This document shows positions 1 to 6,078 of a stretch of 6,078 nucleotides of DNA, piece after piece. This DNA is from Flavobacteriia bacterium (GTDB lineage: Bacteria > Bacteroidota > Bacteroidia > Flavobacteriales > Flavobacteriaceae). The notes under the pieces were generated by a model, which ran no database searches, was not told the DNA's origin, and worked only from the letters and a program-made list of their open reading frames with translations. The stretch covers positions 1-6,078 of the forward strand of contig JAHBAN010000131.1 in NCBI GenBank assembly GCA_018500075.1. The letters run 5' to 3'. A program made the translations under genes and the position numbers. Within the stretch, counting starts at the first letter, position 1. Each line of letters opens with the position of its first letter.

Positions 1-458
1 CAGAAGAAGATCCCAAAGAGCTTGAGGCCTCCAAATATGACCTCAACTATATCGCTCTGGATGGCGAAATCGGCTGCATGGTCAACGGCGCGGGCCTGGC
101 CATGGCGACGATGGACATCATCAAGCTCTACGGGGCCGAGCCTGCCAACTTCCTTGATGTGGGCGGCGGCGCGACCAAAGAGAAGGTGACAGAAGCCTTC
201 AAGATCATCACCTCTGATCCGCAGGTCAAAGGCATCCTCGTCAACATCTTCGGCGGCATCATGCGCTGTGATGTGATCGCCGAGGGCGTTGTGGCGGCTG
301 TGAAAGAAGTGGGCCTCAAAGTGCCGCTGGTTGTGCGCCTCGAGGGCACGAATGTCGATGAGGGCAAAGCCATCATCAACACTTCCGGCCTCGATGTGAT
401 CGCCGCCGACGACCTGAAAGACGGCGCGCAAAAGATCGTGAAAGCCGTCAAAGGCTAA
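1..458 (+). CDS. sucC: Succinyl-CoA synthetase (ADP/GDP-forming) beta subunit, 3' part only
   Basis: This is the C-terminal part of the beta subunit of succinyl-CoA synthetase, a cytosolic TCA-cycle enzyme that converts succinyl-CoA to succinate while phosphorylating a nucleoside diphosphate. The first whole codon is at 3, giving 151 residues before the TAA at 456-458. The family is usually about 390-400 residues, so roughly 240 N-terminal residues, including the ATP-grasp nucleotide-binding region, lie outside the window. What remains is the CoA-ligase-like domain, with the conserved runs LDGEIGCMVNGAGLAM, FLDVGGGATKEKVTEAFKI and NIFGGIMRCD, then VVRLEGTNVDEGK near the end. These match the E. 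coli SucC sequence closely as I remember it. Because the nucleotide-binding part is missing, ADP versus GDP preference cannot be judged. No frameshift is seen. The partner gene sucD does not follow directly: a methyltransferase gene lies between them. Confidence 0.97.
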   Translation, partial: EEDPKELEASKYDLNYIALDGEIGCMVNGAGLAMATMDIIKLYGAEPANFLDVGGGATKEKVTEAFKIITSDPQVKGILVNIFGGIMRCDVIAEGVVAAVKEVGLKVPLVVRLEGTNVDEGKAIINTSGLDVIAADDLKDGAQKIVKAVKG

Positions 459-466
459 CGCCGTAG

Positions 467-487
467 GGTGCGCATTAATTGCGCACC
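467..487. repeat. Perfect palindrome between sucC and the methyltransferase gene (REP-like candidate)
   Basis: The arms GGTGCGCA (467-474) and TGCGCACC (480-487) are exact reverse complements around the 5-base loop TTAAT. G466 and T488 could add a G-U pair in RNA. It begins 8 bases after the sucC stop codon. No run of T follows (the next bases are TGTCACCC), so it is a poor intrinsic terminator. The surrounding form, GTAGGGTGCGC followed by GCGCACC, resembles a palindromic motif I recall as recurring in intergenic regions of many bacterial genomes, which suggests a dispersed REP-like element. That is inference: only one copy is in the window. It could also act as an mRNA 3'-end stabiliser for sucC. 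Confidence 0.6.
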
Positions 488-501
488 TGTCACCCATATA
501 C

Positions 502-507
502 AGAAAG
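502..507 (+). promoter_or_regulatory. Weak candidate ribosome binding site for the methyltransferase gene
   Basis: AGAAAG lies 9 bases upstream of the TTG at 517. It is a poor Shine-Dalgarno match and is listed only because no better purine-rich site occurs in the 58-base gap. Together with the TTG start it suggests low translation compared with the neighbouring suc genes. Confidence 0.3.
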
Positions 508-516
508 CCACGCCCC

Positions 517-1314
517 TTGCTAGACACTGCCACATATCGCGCCTGCCCGTCCTGCGGCTCTGACGCGTTTACCCCTTGGGAGAAATACTCCCCCGAGGCG
601 TGGCAGGTTGTCTGCTGTAATTCCTGCCGCCTGACCTATCTGCGCAATCCCGTCGCCTACACGGCGCTGGAAGAAGATTTCGCTTGGGAAAAGACTTATG
701 TTGAGAAAAGCGCCAGAGGCGGCTCAACCACTTTGTCTCCCCTCATCCGCCGCCTTCGCGCACGCTTGGGCCTGCTTCACCGCTCAAAAACCGACAGCTT
801 TCGCGCGTGGTTTCACGACGGGCACGTGCTCGACATAGGCTGCGGCCTTGGCGACCGTATCGTGCCGCCCATGACACCCTATGGAATCGAGCTGTCCAAG
901 GGGCTTCAAGCCGAAGCAGACACAATTATGCGTAAACGCGGCGGCTATTGCCTCCACGGCGCGGGCGCCGAAGCGATTTGGGCGTTCAGCGAAGGCCAGT
1001 TCGACGGCATTTTGATGAATTCCTATCTGGAGCATGAAACCGATGTCATGGGTGTTCTCAAGGGCGCATATCGCGCGCTGAAAGAGACTGGCGCGGTTTA
1101 TGTGCGGGTGCCCAATTTCGGCTCGCTCAACCGCCGTGTCATCGGGGCAAACTGGTGTGGCTTCCGCTATCCCGATCATGTCAATTATTTCACTCTCGAC
1201 ACTCTCAAATCCACCGTCGCGCGCGCGGGCTTCACGCTCGAGCTGGTCAATGGCAAGCGGCTAATGCTCGACGACAATATTCAAGCGCTTCTGCGCAAAC
1301 AATCCGCCGCATGA
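517..1314 (+). CDS. Class I SAM-dependent methyltransferase with N-terminal zinc-ribbon-like segment
   Basis: A 265-residue predicted cytosolic methyltransferase; the substrate cannot be told. The N-terminus has C10-P-S-C13 and C34-N-S-C37 (plus C33), a likely zinc-binding ribbon. The Rossmann-fold domain starts with motif I, VLDIGCGLGD (104-113), with the acidic residue E125 in YGIELS as the probable ribose-hydroxyl ligand. FDGILMNSYLEH (162-173) is the usual motif around beta-4. VPNFGSLNRRVIGANW (198-213) followed by PDHVNYFTLDTL (219-230) and ARAGF is the signature of the Methyltransf_23/COG2227-like group, often found in surface-polysaccharide or secondary-metabolite loci. The start is TTG at 517: the first in-frame ATG is far downstream, inside the fold, and starting there would lose the cysteines and motif I. 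No signal peptide or membrane segment is seen. Codons AGA, ATA and CTA and frequent AAT make its usage looser than in sucD. It splits sucC from sucD and is probably co-transcribed; no link to succinyl-CoA synthetase is evident. Confidence 0.88.
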   Translation: MLDTATYRACPSCGSDAFTPWEKYSPEAWQVVCCNSCRLTYLRNPVAYTALEEDFAWEKTYVEKSARGGSTTLSPLIRRLRARLGLLHRSKTDSFRAWFHDGHVLDIGCGLGDRIVPPMTPYGIELSKGLQAEADTIMRKRGGYCLHGAGAEAIWAFSEGQFDGILMNSYLEHETDVMGVLKGAYRALKETGAVYVRVPNFGSLNRRVIGANWCGFRYPDHVNYFTLDTLKSTVARAGFTLELVNGKRLMLDDNIQALLRKQSAA

Positions 1315-1333
1315 CGCCGGCCTAAATAACGCT

Positions 1334-1339
1334 AAGGAA
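1334..1339 (+). promoter_or_regulatory. Ribosome binding site of sucD
   Basis: AAGGAA ends 9 bases before the ATG at 1349. It is a good Shine-Dalgarno match inside the 34-base gap after the methyltransferase stop codon, and it supports the sucD start and independent initiation of sucD translation. Confidence 0.75.
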
Positions 1340-1348
1340 CCAAAACAC

Positions 1349-2233
1349 ATGGCAGTCCTCGTAAACGAAAACACCAAAGTCATCTGTCAGGGCCTCACCG
1401 GCTCGCAGGGCACATTCCACACCGAACAGGCGATTGCCTATGGCACCAAGATGGTCGGCGGCGTCACGCCCGGCAAGGGCGGCAGCAGCCATCTTGATCT
1501 GCCGGTCTTCAACTCCGTGCATGAGGCGATGCACGTCACAGAGGCCAATGCCTCGGTGATCTACGTGCCGCCCCCCTTTGCGGCAGACTCCATTCTTGAG
1601 GCGATTGACGCTGAAATGCCGCTGATCGTGTGCATCACCGAGGGCATCCCTGTGCTCGACATGATGCGCGTGCAGCGCGCGCTGGAAGGCTCCAAGAGCC
1701 GTCTGATCGGGCCAAACTGCCCCGGCGTGATCACGCCCGGCGCCTGCAAAATCGGCATCATGCCGGGTCATATCCATATGCGCGGCTCCTGCGGCGTGGT
1801 TTCGCGCTCGGGCACGCTCACCTATGAGGCGGTCAAGCAGACAACAGACCTCGGCCTCGGCCAGTCCTCGGCTGTGGGCATCGGCGGTGATCCGATCAAA
1901 GGCACAGAGCACATTGATGTGCTCAATATGTTCCTTGATGATGACGAAACCCACAGCATGATCATGATCGGCGAAATCGGCGGCTCCGCCGAAGAAGAAG
2001 CAGCCGAATTCCTTGCCGCCCAGAAGAAAAAGGGCCGCTGGAAGCCGACTGCGGGCTTTATCGCGGGCCGCACAGCCCCTCCCGGCCGCCGTATGGGCCA
2101 CGCAGGCGCGATTGTCGCCGGCGGCAAAGGTGGCGCGGAAGACAAGATCGAAGCCATGCGCAAAGCCGGCATCATCGTCGCAGACAGCCCCGCCACGCTG
2201 GGCGAGGCCGTGATTGAAGCGATCGGAACCTAA
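1349..2233 (+). CDS. sucD: Succinyl-CoA synthetase (ADP/GDP-forming) alpha subunit
   Basis: The complete alpha subunit (294 residues; E. coli SucD is 289) pairs with SucC and carries the CoA site and the phosphorylated histidine. The N-terminal CoA-binding Rossmann domain opens VLVNENTKVICQGLTGSQGT, with the CoA-contacting GSQG at 18-21 and YGTKMVGGVTPGKGG at 31-45. The ligase domain contains RLIGPNCPGVITPG (118-131), VVSRSGTLTYEA (150-161) and MIGEIGGSAEEEA (206-218). The active-site histidine is H251 in RRMGHAGA, equivalent to H246 of the E. coli enzyme. Relative to E. coli there is a short insertion near 223-233 (AAQKKKGRWKP), which I believe is normal in alphaproteobacteria. The ATG at 1349 is supported by the Shine-Dalgarno sequence and by N-terminal alignment with the family. 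sucA follows after 96 bases that hold a strong hairpin. Nothing in the gene looks damaged. Confidence 0.98.
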   Translation: MAVLVNENTKVICQGLTGSQGTFHTEQAIAYGTKMVGGVTPGKGGSSHLDLPVFNSVHEAMHVTEANASVIYVPPPFAADSILEAIDAEMPLIVCITEGIPVLDMMRVQRALEGSKSRLIGPNCPGVITPGACKIGIMPGHIHMRGSCGVVSRSGTLTYEAVKQTTDLGLGQSSAVGIGGDPIKGTEHIDVLNMFLDDDETHSMIMIGEIGGSAEEEAAEFLAAQKKKGRWKPTAGFIAGRTAPPGRRMGHAGAIVAGGKGGAEDKIEAMRKAGIIVADSPATLGEAVIEAIGT

Positions 2234-2242
2234 ACCAAGACA

Positions 2243-2273
2243 GAGGCAGCGGCGCATCAGGTGCCGCTGCCTT
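2243..2273 (+). terminator. Strong GC-rich hairpin between sucD and sucA (attenuator, weak terminator or processing site)
   Basis: AGGCAGCGGC (2244-2253) and GCCGCTGCCT (2263-2272) are perfect 10-base inverted repeats. In RNA the stem can extend inward by a G-U (2254/2262) and a C-G pair (2255/2261), leaving the 5-base loop ATCAG, and outward by a G-U pair (2243/2273). It starts 9 bases after the sucD stop. The tail is TTCCACACG with no T-tract, so full intrinsic termination is unlikely, and sucA has no visible promoter of its own. Likely roles are partial attenuation, or an RNA-processing or stability element that sets the ratio of sucCD to sucAB message. The structure is seen; the function is inferred. 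Confidence 0.6.
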
Positions 2274-2320
2274 CCACACGCCACGAGCCAGAAACGCGCA
2301 GACCAAACGCTCGAACGCAT

Positions 2321-2325
2321 AGGTG
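2321..2325 (+). promoter_or_regulatory. Ribosome binding site that fixes the sucA start
   Basis: AGGTG can pair with the CACCU of the 16S rRNA 3' end and lies 4 bases before the ATG at 2330. It favours that ATG over the in-frame GTG at 2261, which lies within the sucD-sucA hairpin and would add 23 residues that look unlike family members. Confidence 0.65.
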
Positions 2326-2329
2326 CATC

Positions 2330-5290
2330 ATGACCGACCAGTCTTCCAACGACCAGTTTCACGCCTCCTCCTTCATGCAAGGCCACAATGCCGAGTATCT
2401 GGAGCAGCTTTACGGCCAATACGCCGCCGATCCCAACTCGGTTGACGAGGCGTGGCGCAGCTTCTTTGGCGCTCTCGGAGATGCCGAGCTTGATGTGAAA
2501 GCCGAGGCCACAGGCCCGAGCTGGGCGCGCGCCGACTGGCCACCTGTGCCCCACGACGAGCTGACGCAAGCGCTCACCGGCGAATGGGAAGAGAGCGAAG
2601 TCAAAGCCGCCACCAAAAAGATCGAGGCCGGCGCGACCAAGGCGGGGGTTGATGCCTCCAACGCCACCGTGCGCCAAGCCGTGCTCGACAGCATCCGCGC
2701 GCTGATGATCATCCGCGCCTACCGGATCCGCGGCCATCTCATCGCCAATCTCGATCCGCTCGGGCTGGTCGAAAACAAGCCCCACCCAGAGCTTGACCCG
2801 AAGTCTTACGGCTTCACCGAGGCCGATATGGACCGGCCGATCTTTATTGATAAGGTGCTGGGCCTTGATTTTGCCAATATGCGCCAGATCCTTGATATCG
2901 TGCGCCGCACCTACTGTGGCACCTTCGCGCTGCAATATATGCATATTTCCAACCCCGAAGAAGCGGGCTGGCTGAAAGAACGTATCGAGGGCTATGACAA
3001 GGAAATCAAGTTCACCCGCGAAGGCCGCAAAGCGATCCTCAACAAGATGGTCGAGGCCGAAGGCTTTGAGAAATTCCTCCATGTCAAATACATGGGCACC
3101 AAGCGGTTTGGCCTTGATGGCGGCGAAAGCCTCATTCCGGCGATGGAACAGATCATCAAACGCGGCGGCGCCCTCGGGATCCGCGAAATGGTCATCGGGA
3201 TGCCCCACCGTGGCCGGCTCAATGTGCTCGCCAATGTGATGAGCAAGCCCTACCGCGCGATCTTCAACGAGTTTCAGGGCGGCAGCTTCAAACCCGAAGA
3301 GGTCGACGGCTCGGGCGATGTAAAATATCACCTTGGCGCAAGCTCGGACCGCAGCTTTGACGGCAATTCCGTGCATCTCTCGCTCACGGCCAACCCCTCG
3401 CATCTTGAGGCGGTCAACCCTGTTGTGCTCGGCAAGGTCCGCGCCAAGCAGGACCAGCTCGGCGACACCGAGCGCAAGCAGGTCATGGCGATTTTGCTGC
3501 ATGGCGATGCGGCCTTCGCAGGTCAGGGCGTTGTGGCCGAGGGCCTCGGCCTCTCCGGCCTCAAGGGCCACCGCACCGGCGGCACCATGCACATCGTGGT
3601 CAACAACCAGATCGGCTTCACCACCGCGCCGCATTTCTCGCGCTCCTCGCCCTATCCGACCGACATCGCTCTGATGGTCGAAGCGCCGATTTTCCACGTC
3701 AATGGCGACGACCCCGAGGCCGTGGTCCATGCCGCCAAAGTCGCCACAGAGTTCCGCCAGAAGTTCGGCAAAGACGTGGTGCTCGATATTTTCTGCTACC
3801 GCAGGTTTGGTCACAACGAAGGCGATGAGCCGATGTTCACCAACCCTGTGATGTATAAAAAGATCAAGAAACAAAAGACCACGCTCAGCCTCTATACAGA
3901 GACGCTGGTGCGCGACGGGCTTATCCCCGAGGGCGAGATCGAAGATATGAAAGCCGCCTTCCAGGCCCATCTGGGCGAGGAGTTTGAGGCCGGCAAGGAC
4001 TATAAGCCCAACAAAGCCGACTGGCTGGATGGCAAGTGGTCCCATCTCAACCGCGACAAGGAAGAGTATCAGCGCGGCGAAACCGCGATTGCGCCGGAGA
4101 CCTTTGCCGAGATCGGCCGCGCACTCAGCACAGTGCCCGCCGGCCTGCCGCTTCACAAGACCGTCGCCCGTCTGCTGGAAAGCAAGGCGCAGATGTTTGA
4201 AACCGGCGAGGGCTTTGACTGGGCCACAGGCGAAGCGCTGGCCTTTGGCTCGCTTCTGTCAGAGGGCTACCCTGTGCGCCTGTCGGGGCAGGACGCGACC
4301 CGCGGCACCTTCTCCCAGCGCCACTCGGGTATCCTCAATCAGGACACCGAAGAGCGCTATTACCCGCTCAACTCGATCCGCGCAGGTCAGGCCCAATATG
4401 AAGTCATCGACTCGATGCTTTCGGAATATGCGGTGCTTGGCTTTGAATATGGCTACTCGCTGGCCGAGCCGAACGCGCTCACCCTCTGGGAGGCCCAGTT
4501 TGGCGATTTTGCCAATGGCGCGCAGATCATGTTTGACCAGTTTATCTCCTCAGGCGAAAGCAAATGGCTGCGGATGTCGGGCCTCACCGTGCTTTTGCCC
4601 CACGGCTTTGAAGGCCAAGGCCCCGAGCACAGCTCGGCCCGTCTTGAGAGGTTCTTGCAGCAATGCGGACAGGACAACTGGATCGTGGCCAATTGCACGA
4701 CACCGGCCAACTATTTCCACATCCTGCGCCGCCAGCTGCACCGCACCTTCCGCAAGCCGCTGATCCTGATGACGCCCAAGTCGCTGCTGCGCCACAAACT
4801 CGCCGTCTCCAAGACCGAAGAGTTCACCACAGGCTCAAGCTTCCACCGCATCCTCTGGGACGACGCCCAATATGGCAACTCCGAGACGGTGCTCGCCAGC
4901 GACGACAAGATCAAACGGGTCGTCATGTGCTCGGGCAAAGTCTATTACGACCTGCTCGAAGAGCGCGACGCGCGCGGCATTGACGACATCTATCTGATGC
5001 GTGTCGAACAGTTCTATCCTTTCCCCGCCCAATCCGTCGTCAAGGAGCTGTCACGCTTCAAGAATGCCGAGGTGGTCTGGTGTCAGGAAGAACCGAAGAA
5101 CCAAGGCGCCTGGACCTTCATCGAGCCAAATATCGAATGGGTCCTCGGGCGCATCAAAGCCAAGCATGGCCGCCCGCAATACGCCGGCCGCCCTGCGAGC
5201 GCCTCGCCCGCCACGGGCCTCGCCTCGACCCATAAAGCACAACAAGCCGCACTCGTTGACGATGCGCTCACATTGAAAAAAGGGAAATAA
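2330..5290 (+). CDS. sucA: 2-oxoglutarate dehydrogenase E1 component (thiamine-diphosphate-dependent)
   Basis: The complete E1o protein, 986 residues (E. coli 933; somewhat longer is usual in alphaproteobacteria). It decarboxylates 2-oxoglutarate using thiamine diphosphate and Mg2+ and succinylates the lipoyl groups of SucB. The N-terminal E2/E3-binding segment is at about 20-46 (NAEYLEQLYGQYAADPN, then EAWRSFF). Active-site motifs follow: PHRGRLNV with H293, and NPSHLEAVNP with H358, equivalent to E. coli H260 and H298. The thiamine-diphosphate/Mg2+ motif runs from HGDAAFAGQG (391-400) to NNQIGFTT (425-432), and RRFGHNEGDEP is intact. The transketolase-like pyrimidine domain starts near 634 (GEALAFGSLLSEG) and holds GQDATRGTFSQRHSG with D655 and H665. 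The C-terminal domain has WCQEEPKNQGAW (917-928). The ATG at 2330 gives the MTDQSSNDQFHASSFMQGHN start that I recognise from Roseobacter-group SucA. The stop lies 3 bases before sucB, which fits translational coupling. No missing catalytic residue or frameshift is seen. Confidence 0.98.
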   Translation: MTDQSSNDQFHASSFMQGHNAEYLEQLYGQYAADPNSVDEAWRSFFGALGDAELDVKAEATGPSWARADWPPVPHDELTQALTGEWEESEVKAATKKIEAGATKAGVDASNATVRQAVLDSIRALMIIRAYRIRGHLIANLDPLGLVENKPHPELDPKSYGFTEADMDRPIFIDKVLGLDFANMRQILDIVRRTYCGTFALQYMHISNPEEAGWLKERIEGYDKEIKFTREGRKAILNKMVEAEGFEKFLHVKYMGTKRFGLDGGESLIPAMEQIIKRGGALGIREMVIGMPHRGRLNVLANVMSKPYRAIFNEFQGGSFKPEEVDGSGDVKYHLGASSDRSFDGNSVHLSLTANPSHLEAVNPVVLGKVRAKQDQLGDTERKQVMAILLHGDAAFAGQGVVAEGLGLSGLKGHRTGGTMHIVVNNQIGFTTAPHFSRSSPYPTDIALMVEAPIFHVNGDDPEAVVHAAKVATEFRQKFGKDVVLDIFCYRRFGHNEGDEPMFTNPVMYKKIKKQKTTLSLYTETLVRDGLIPEGEIEDMKAAFQAHLGEEFEAGKDYKPNKADWLDGKWSHLNRDKEEYQRGETAIAPETFAEIGRALSTVPAGLPLHKTVARLLESKAQMFETGEGFDWATGEALAFGSLLSEGYPVRLSGQDATRGTFSQRHSGILNQDTEERYYPLNSIRAGQAQYEVIDSMLSEYAVLGFEYGYSLAEPNALTLWEAQFGDFANGAQIMFDQFISSGESKWLRMSGLTVLLPHGFEGQGPEHSSARLERFLQQCGQDNWIVANCTTPANYFHILRRQLHRTFRKPLILMTPKSLLRHKLAVSKTEEFTTGSSFHRILWDDAQYGNSETVLASDDKIKRVVMCSGKVYYDLLEERDARGIDDIYLMRVEQFYPFPAQSVVKELSRFKNAEVVWCQEEPKNQGAWTFIEPNIEWVLGRIKAKHGRPQYAGRPASASPATGLASTHKAQQAALVDDALTLKKGK
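5280..5285 (+). promoter_or_regulatory. Ribosome binding site of sucB, inside the 3' end of sucA
   Basis: AAGGGA lies within the last codons of sucA, 8 bases before the sucB ATG at 5294. Ribosomes finishing sucA would sit over this site, so translation of E1 and E2 is probably coupled. Confidence 0.7.
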
Positions 5291-5293
5291 CCC

Positions 5294-6078
5294 ATGACCG
5301 AAGTTCGCGTTCCTACACTGGGTGAATCCGTCACCGAAGCCACAGTCGCCACATGGTTCAAAAAGCCCGGCGATGCCGTGGCCGCCGATGAAATGCTCTG
5401 TGAGCTTGAAACCGACAAGGTGACAGTCGAAGTCCCGGCCCCTGCCGCCGGCACTCTGGGCGAGATCGTCGCCGCCGAAGGCCAGACCGTCGGCGTGGAT
5501 GCGCTCCTCGCCACGATCACTGCAGGCGAAGCCGCCGCCGCAGCCCCCAAAGCCGCCGCGCCCGCCGCAGCCGCCTCTGCTGCTGCTGTCGATGTCATGG
5601 TGCCAACCCTTGGCGAAAGCGTCACAGAGGCGACAGTTTCAACTTGGTTCAAACAGGTCGGTGACACTGTGGCCCAAGACGAGATGCTCTGTGAACTTGA
5701 GACAGACAAGGTCAGCGTCGAAGTGCCAAGCCCCGCCGCCGGTGTGCTCACCGAGATCAGCGCCGCCGAAGGCGCAACTGTGGATGCCAGCGCAAAGCTC
5801 GGCGTGATCAGCGCCGGCGAAGGCGCAAGCGCCGCCGCAGCCCCCGCTCCTGCCGCCGCGGCTGCTGCGCCTGCTGCCGCTGCCCCCGCAGCCGCCACAG
5901 CCGGCGCCAAAAACGCGCCCTCAGCCGAGAAAATGATGGCCGAAAAAGGCCTCGACGCCAACGCCGTTGCCGGCACAGGAAAAGACGGACGGATCATGAA
6001 AGAAGATGTCATGAAAGCGGCCGCCGCAGCCGCCTCAACAGCCACAGCCGCCCCGGCCCCCGCAGCACAAGCGCCCCG
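5294..6078 (+). CDS. sucB: 2-oxoglutarate dehydrogenase E2 component (dihydrolipoyl succinyltransferase), 5' part, two lipoyl domains
   Basis: The first 261 residues of the E2o core protein, which carries succinyl groups on swinging lipoyl arms and transfers them to CoA. The window ends before the catalytic acyltransferase domain. Domain order: lipoyl domain 1 (about 2-79) with K42 in ETDKV; an Ala/Pro-rich linker (80-98); lipoyl domain 2 (about 99-176) with K139 in ETDKV; a second Ala/Pro linker (177-206); the peripheral-subunit-binding domain for E1/E3 (about 207-243; PSAEKMMAEKGL, GTGKDGRIMKEDV); and the start of a third linker. E. coli SucB has one lipoyl domain, so this is a two-lipoyl form, which I believe is common in Rhodobacterales. 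The TDKV context and the adjacency to sucA favour the succinyltransferase over the pyruvate-complex E2. The start ATG has a good ribosome binding site and gives the canonical MTEVRVPTLGES. Low-complexity Ala codons in the linkers are normal for this protein. Confidence 0.96.
   Translation, partial: MTEVRVPTLGESVTEATVATWFKKPGDAVAADEMLCELETDKVTVEVPAPAAGTLGEIVAAEGQTVGVDALLATITAGEAAAAAPKAAAPAAAASAAAVDVMVPTLGESVTEATVSTWFKQVGDTVAQDEMLCELETDKVSVEVPSPAAGVLTEISAAEGATVDASAKLGVISAGEGASAAAAPAPAAAAAAPAAAAPAAATAGAKNAPSAEKMMAEKGLDANAVAGTGKDGRIMKEDVMKAAAAAASTATAAPAPAAQAP
5300..5821 (+). repeat. Tandem lipoyl-domain duplication inside sucB
   Basis: Two copies of a 77-codon unit occupy 5300-5530 and 5591-5821, separated by a 20-codon Ala/Pro linker. 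By hand count, 57 of 77 aligned residues are identical, including VPTLGESVTEATV and DEMLCELETDKV around the lipoylated lysines (codons at 5417 and 5708). In the second of these runs about half the codons differ, all at synonymous third positions, so the copies are not a very recent exact duplication. Confidence 0.88.

Noticed and set aside
475..502. AT-rich bases in the sucC-methyltransferase gap that could be read as a promoter (TTGCGC and CATATA).
   Set aside because: The two elements are only about 10 bases apart and partly inside the palindrome, so they do not make a sigma-70-type promoter.
2261..2329. Upstream GTG start that would lengthen SucA by 23 residues.
   Set aside because: The GTG lies inside the hairpin stem-loop region, has no suitable ribosome binding site, and the added residues do not resemble SucA N-termini. 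The ATG at 2330 has AGGTG just upstream and gives the family-typical start.
1322..4156. A 944-residue open frame on the minus strand covering all of sucD and most of the first two thirds of sucA.
   Set aside because: sucD and sucA happen to share the same forward phase, and their GC-biased codons leave the opposite frame free of stops. The translation is a His/Ala/Gly/Asp-rich string with no recognisable domain, and both forward genes are unmistakable. I treat it as a chance antisense frame.
5531..5911. Repetitive GCC/GCT/GCA-rich stretches that look like simple repeats.
   Set aside because: They encode the Ala/Pro-rich flexible linkers typical of E2 proteins and vary at third codon positions, so they need no separate explanation.
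5083..6045. A 320-residue Ala/Ser-rich open frame on the minus strand over the end of sucA and sucB.
   Set aside because: It is the antisense of the Ala/Pro-rich SucB linkers and lipoyl domains. The low-complexity translation has no domain, and it is fully explained by the forward genes.

Overview
The window is a GC-rich stretch of a bacterial chromosome carrying part of a tricarboxylic-acid-cycle operon, all on the + strand. It most likely comes from an alphaproteobacterium of the Rhodobacterales (Roseobacter-like) group. This rests on the gene order sucC-sucD-sucA-sucB (enterobacteria use sucA-sucB-sucC-sucD), the N-terminal sequence of the E1 protein, and an E2 protein with two lipoyl domains. 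The assignment is from recognition of the proteins, not from a database search.

Layout: (1) 1-458, the 3' part of sucC, succinyl-CoA synthetase beta subunit, cut by the window's left edge. (2) 459-516, a short gap with a perfect 8-bp-arm palindrome that looks like a dispersed intergenic repeat. (3) 517-1314, a class I SAM-dependent methyltransferase with an N-terminal four-cysteine zinc-ribbon-like segment and a TTG start. It separates two genes whose products form one enzyme. (4) 1349-2233, sucD, succinyl-CoA synthetase alpha subunit, complete. (5) 2234-2329, a 96-base gap with a strong GC-rich hairpin. (6) 2330-5290, sucA, the E1 component of 2-oxoglutarate dehydrogenase, complete. (7) 5294-6078, the 5' part of sucB, the E2 component, running off the right edge after two lipoyl domains and the peripheral-subunit-binding domain.

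SucA and SucB act in the 2-oxoglutarate dehydrogenase complex, which makes succinyl-CoA, NADH and CO2. SucC and SucD then convert succinyl-CoA to succinate with phosphorylation of ADP or GDP. Co-transcription is therefore expected, and tight spacing (34 bases before sucD, 3 bases between sucA and sucB) fits it. The E3 gene (lpd) would be expected further downstream, outside the window.

I found no new biological system here. The points worth a second look are the methyltransferase wedged between sucC and sucD, the palindrome next to it, the hairpin between sucD and sucA, and the tandem lipoyl domains of SucB. No stretch longer than 300 bases lacks a gene, and I saw no tRNA, rRNA, CRISPR array, insertion sequence or convincing promoter.
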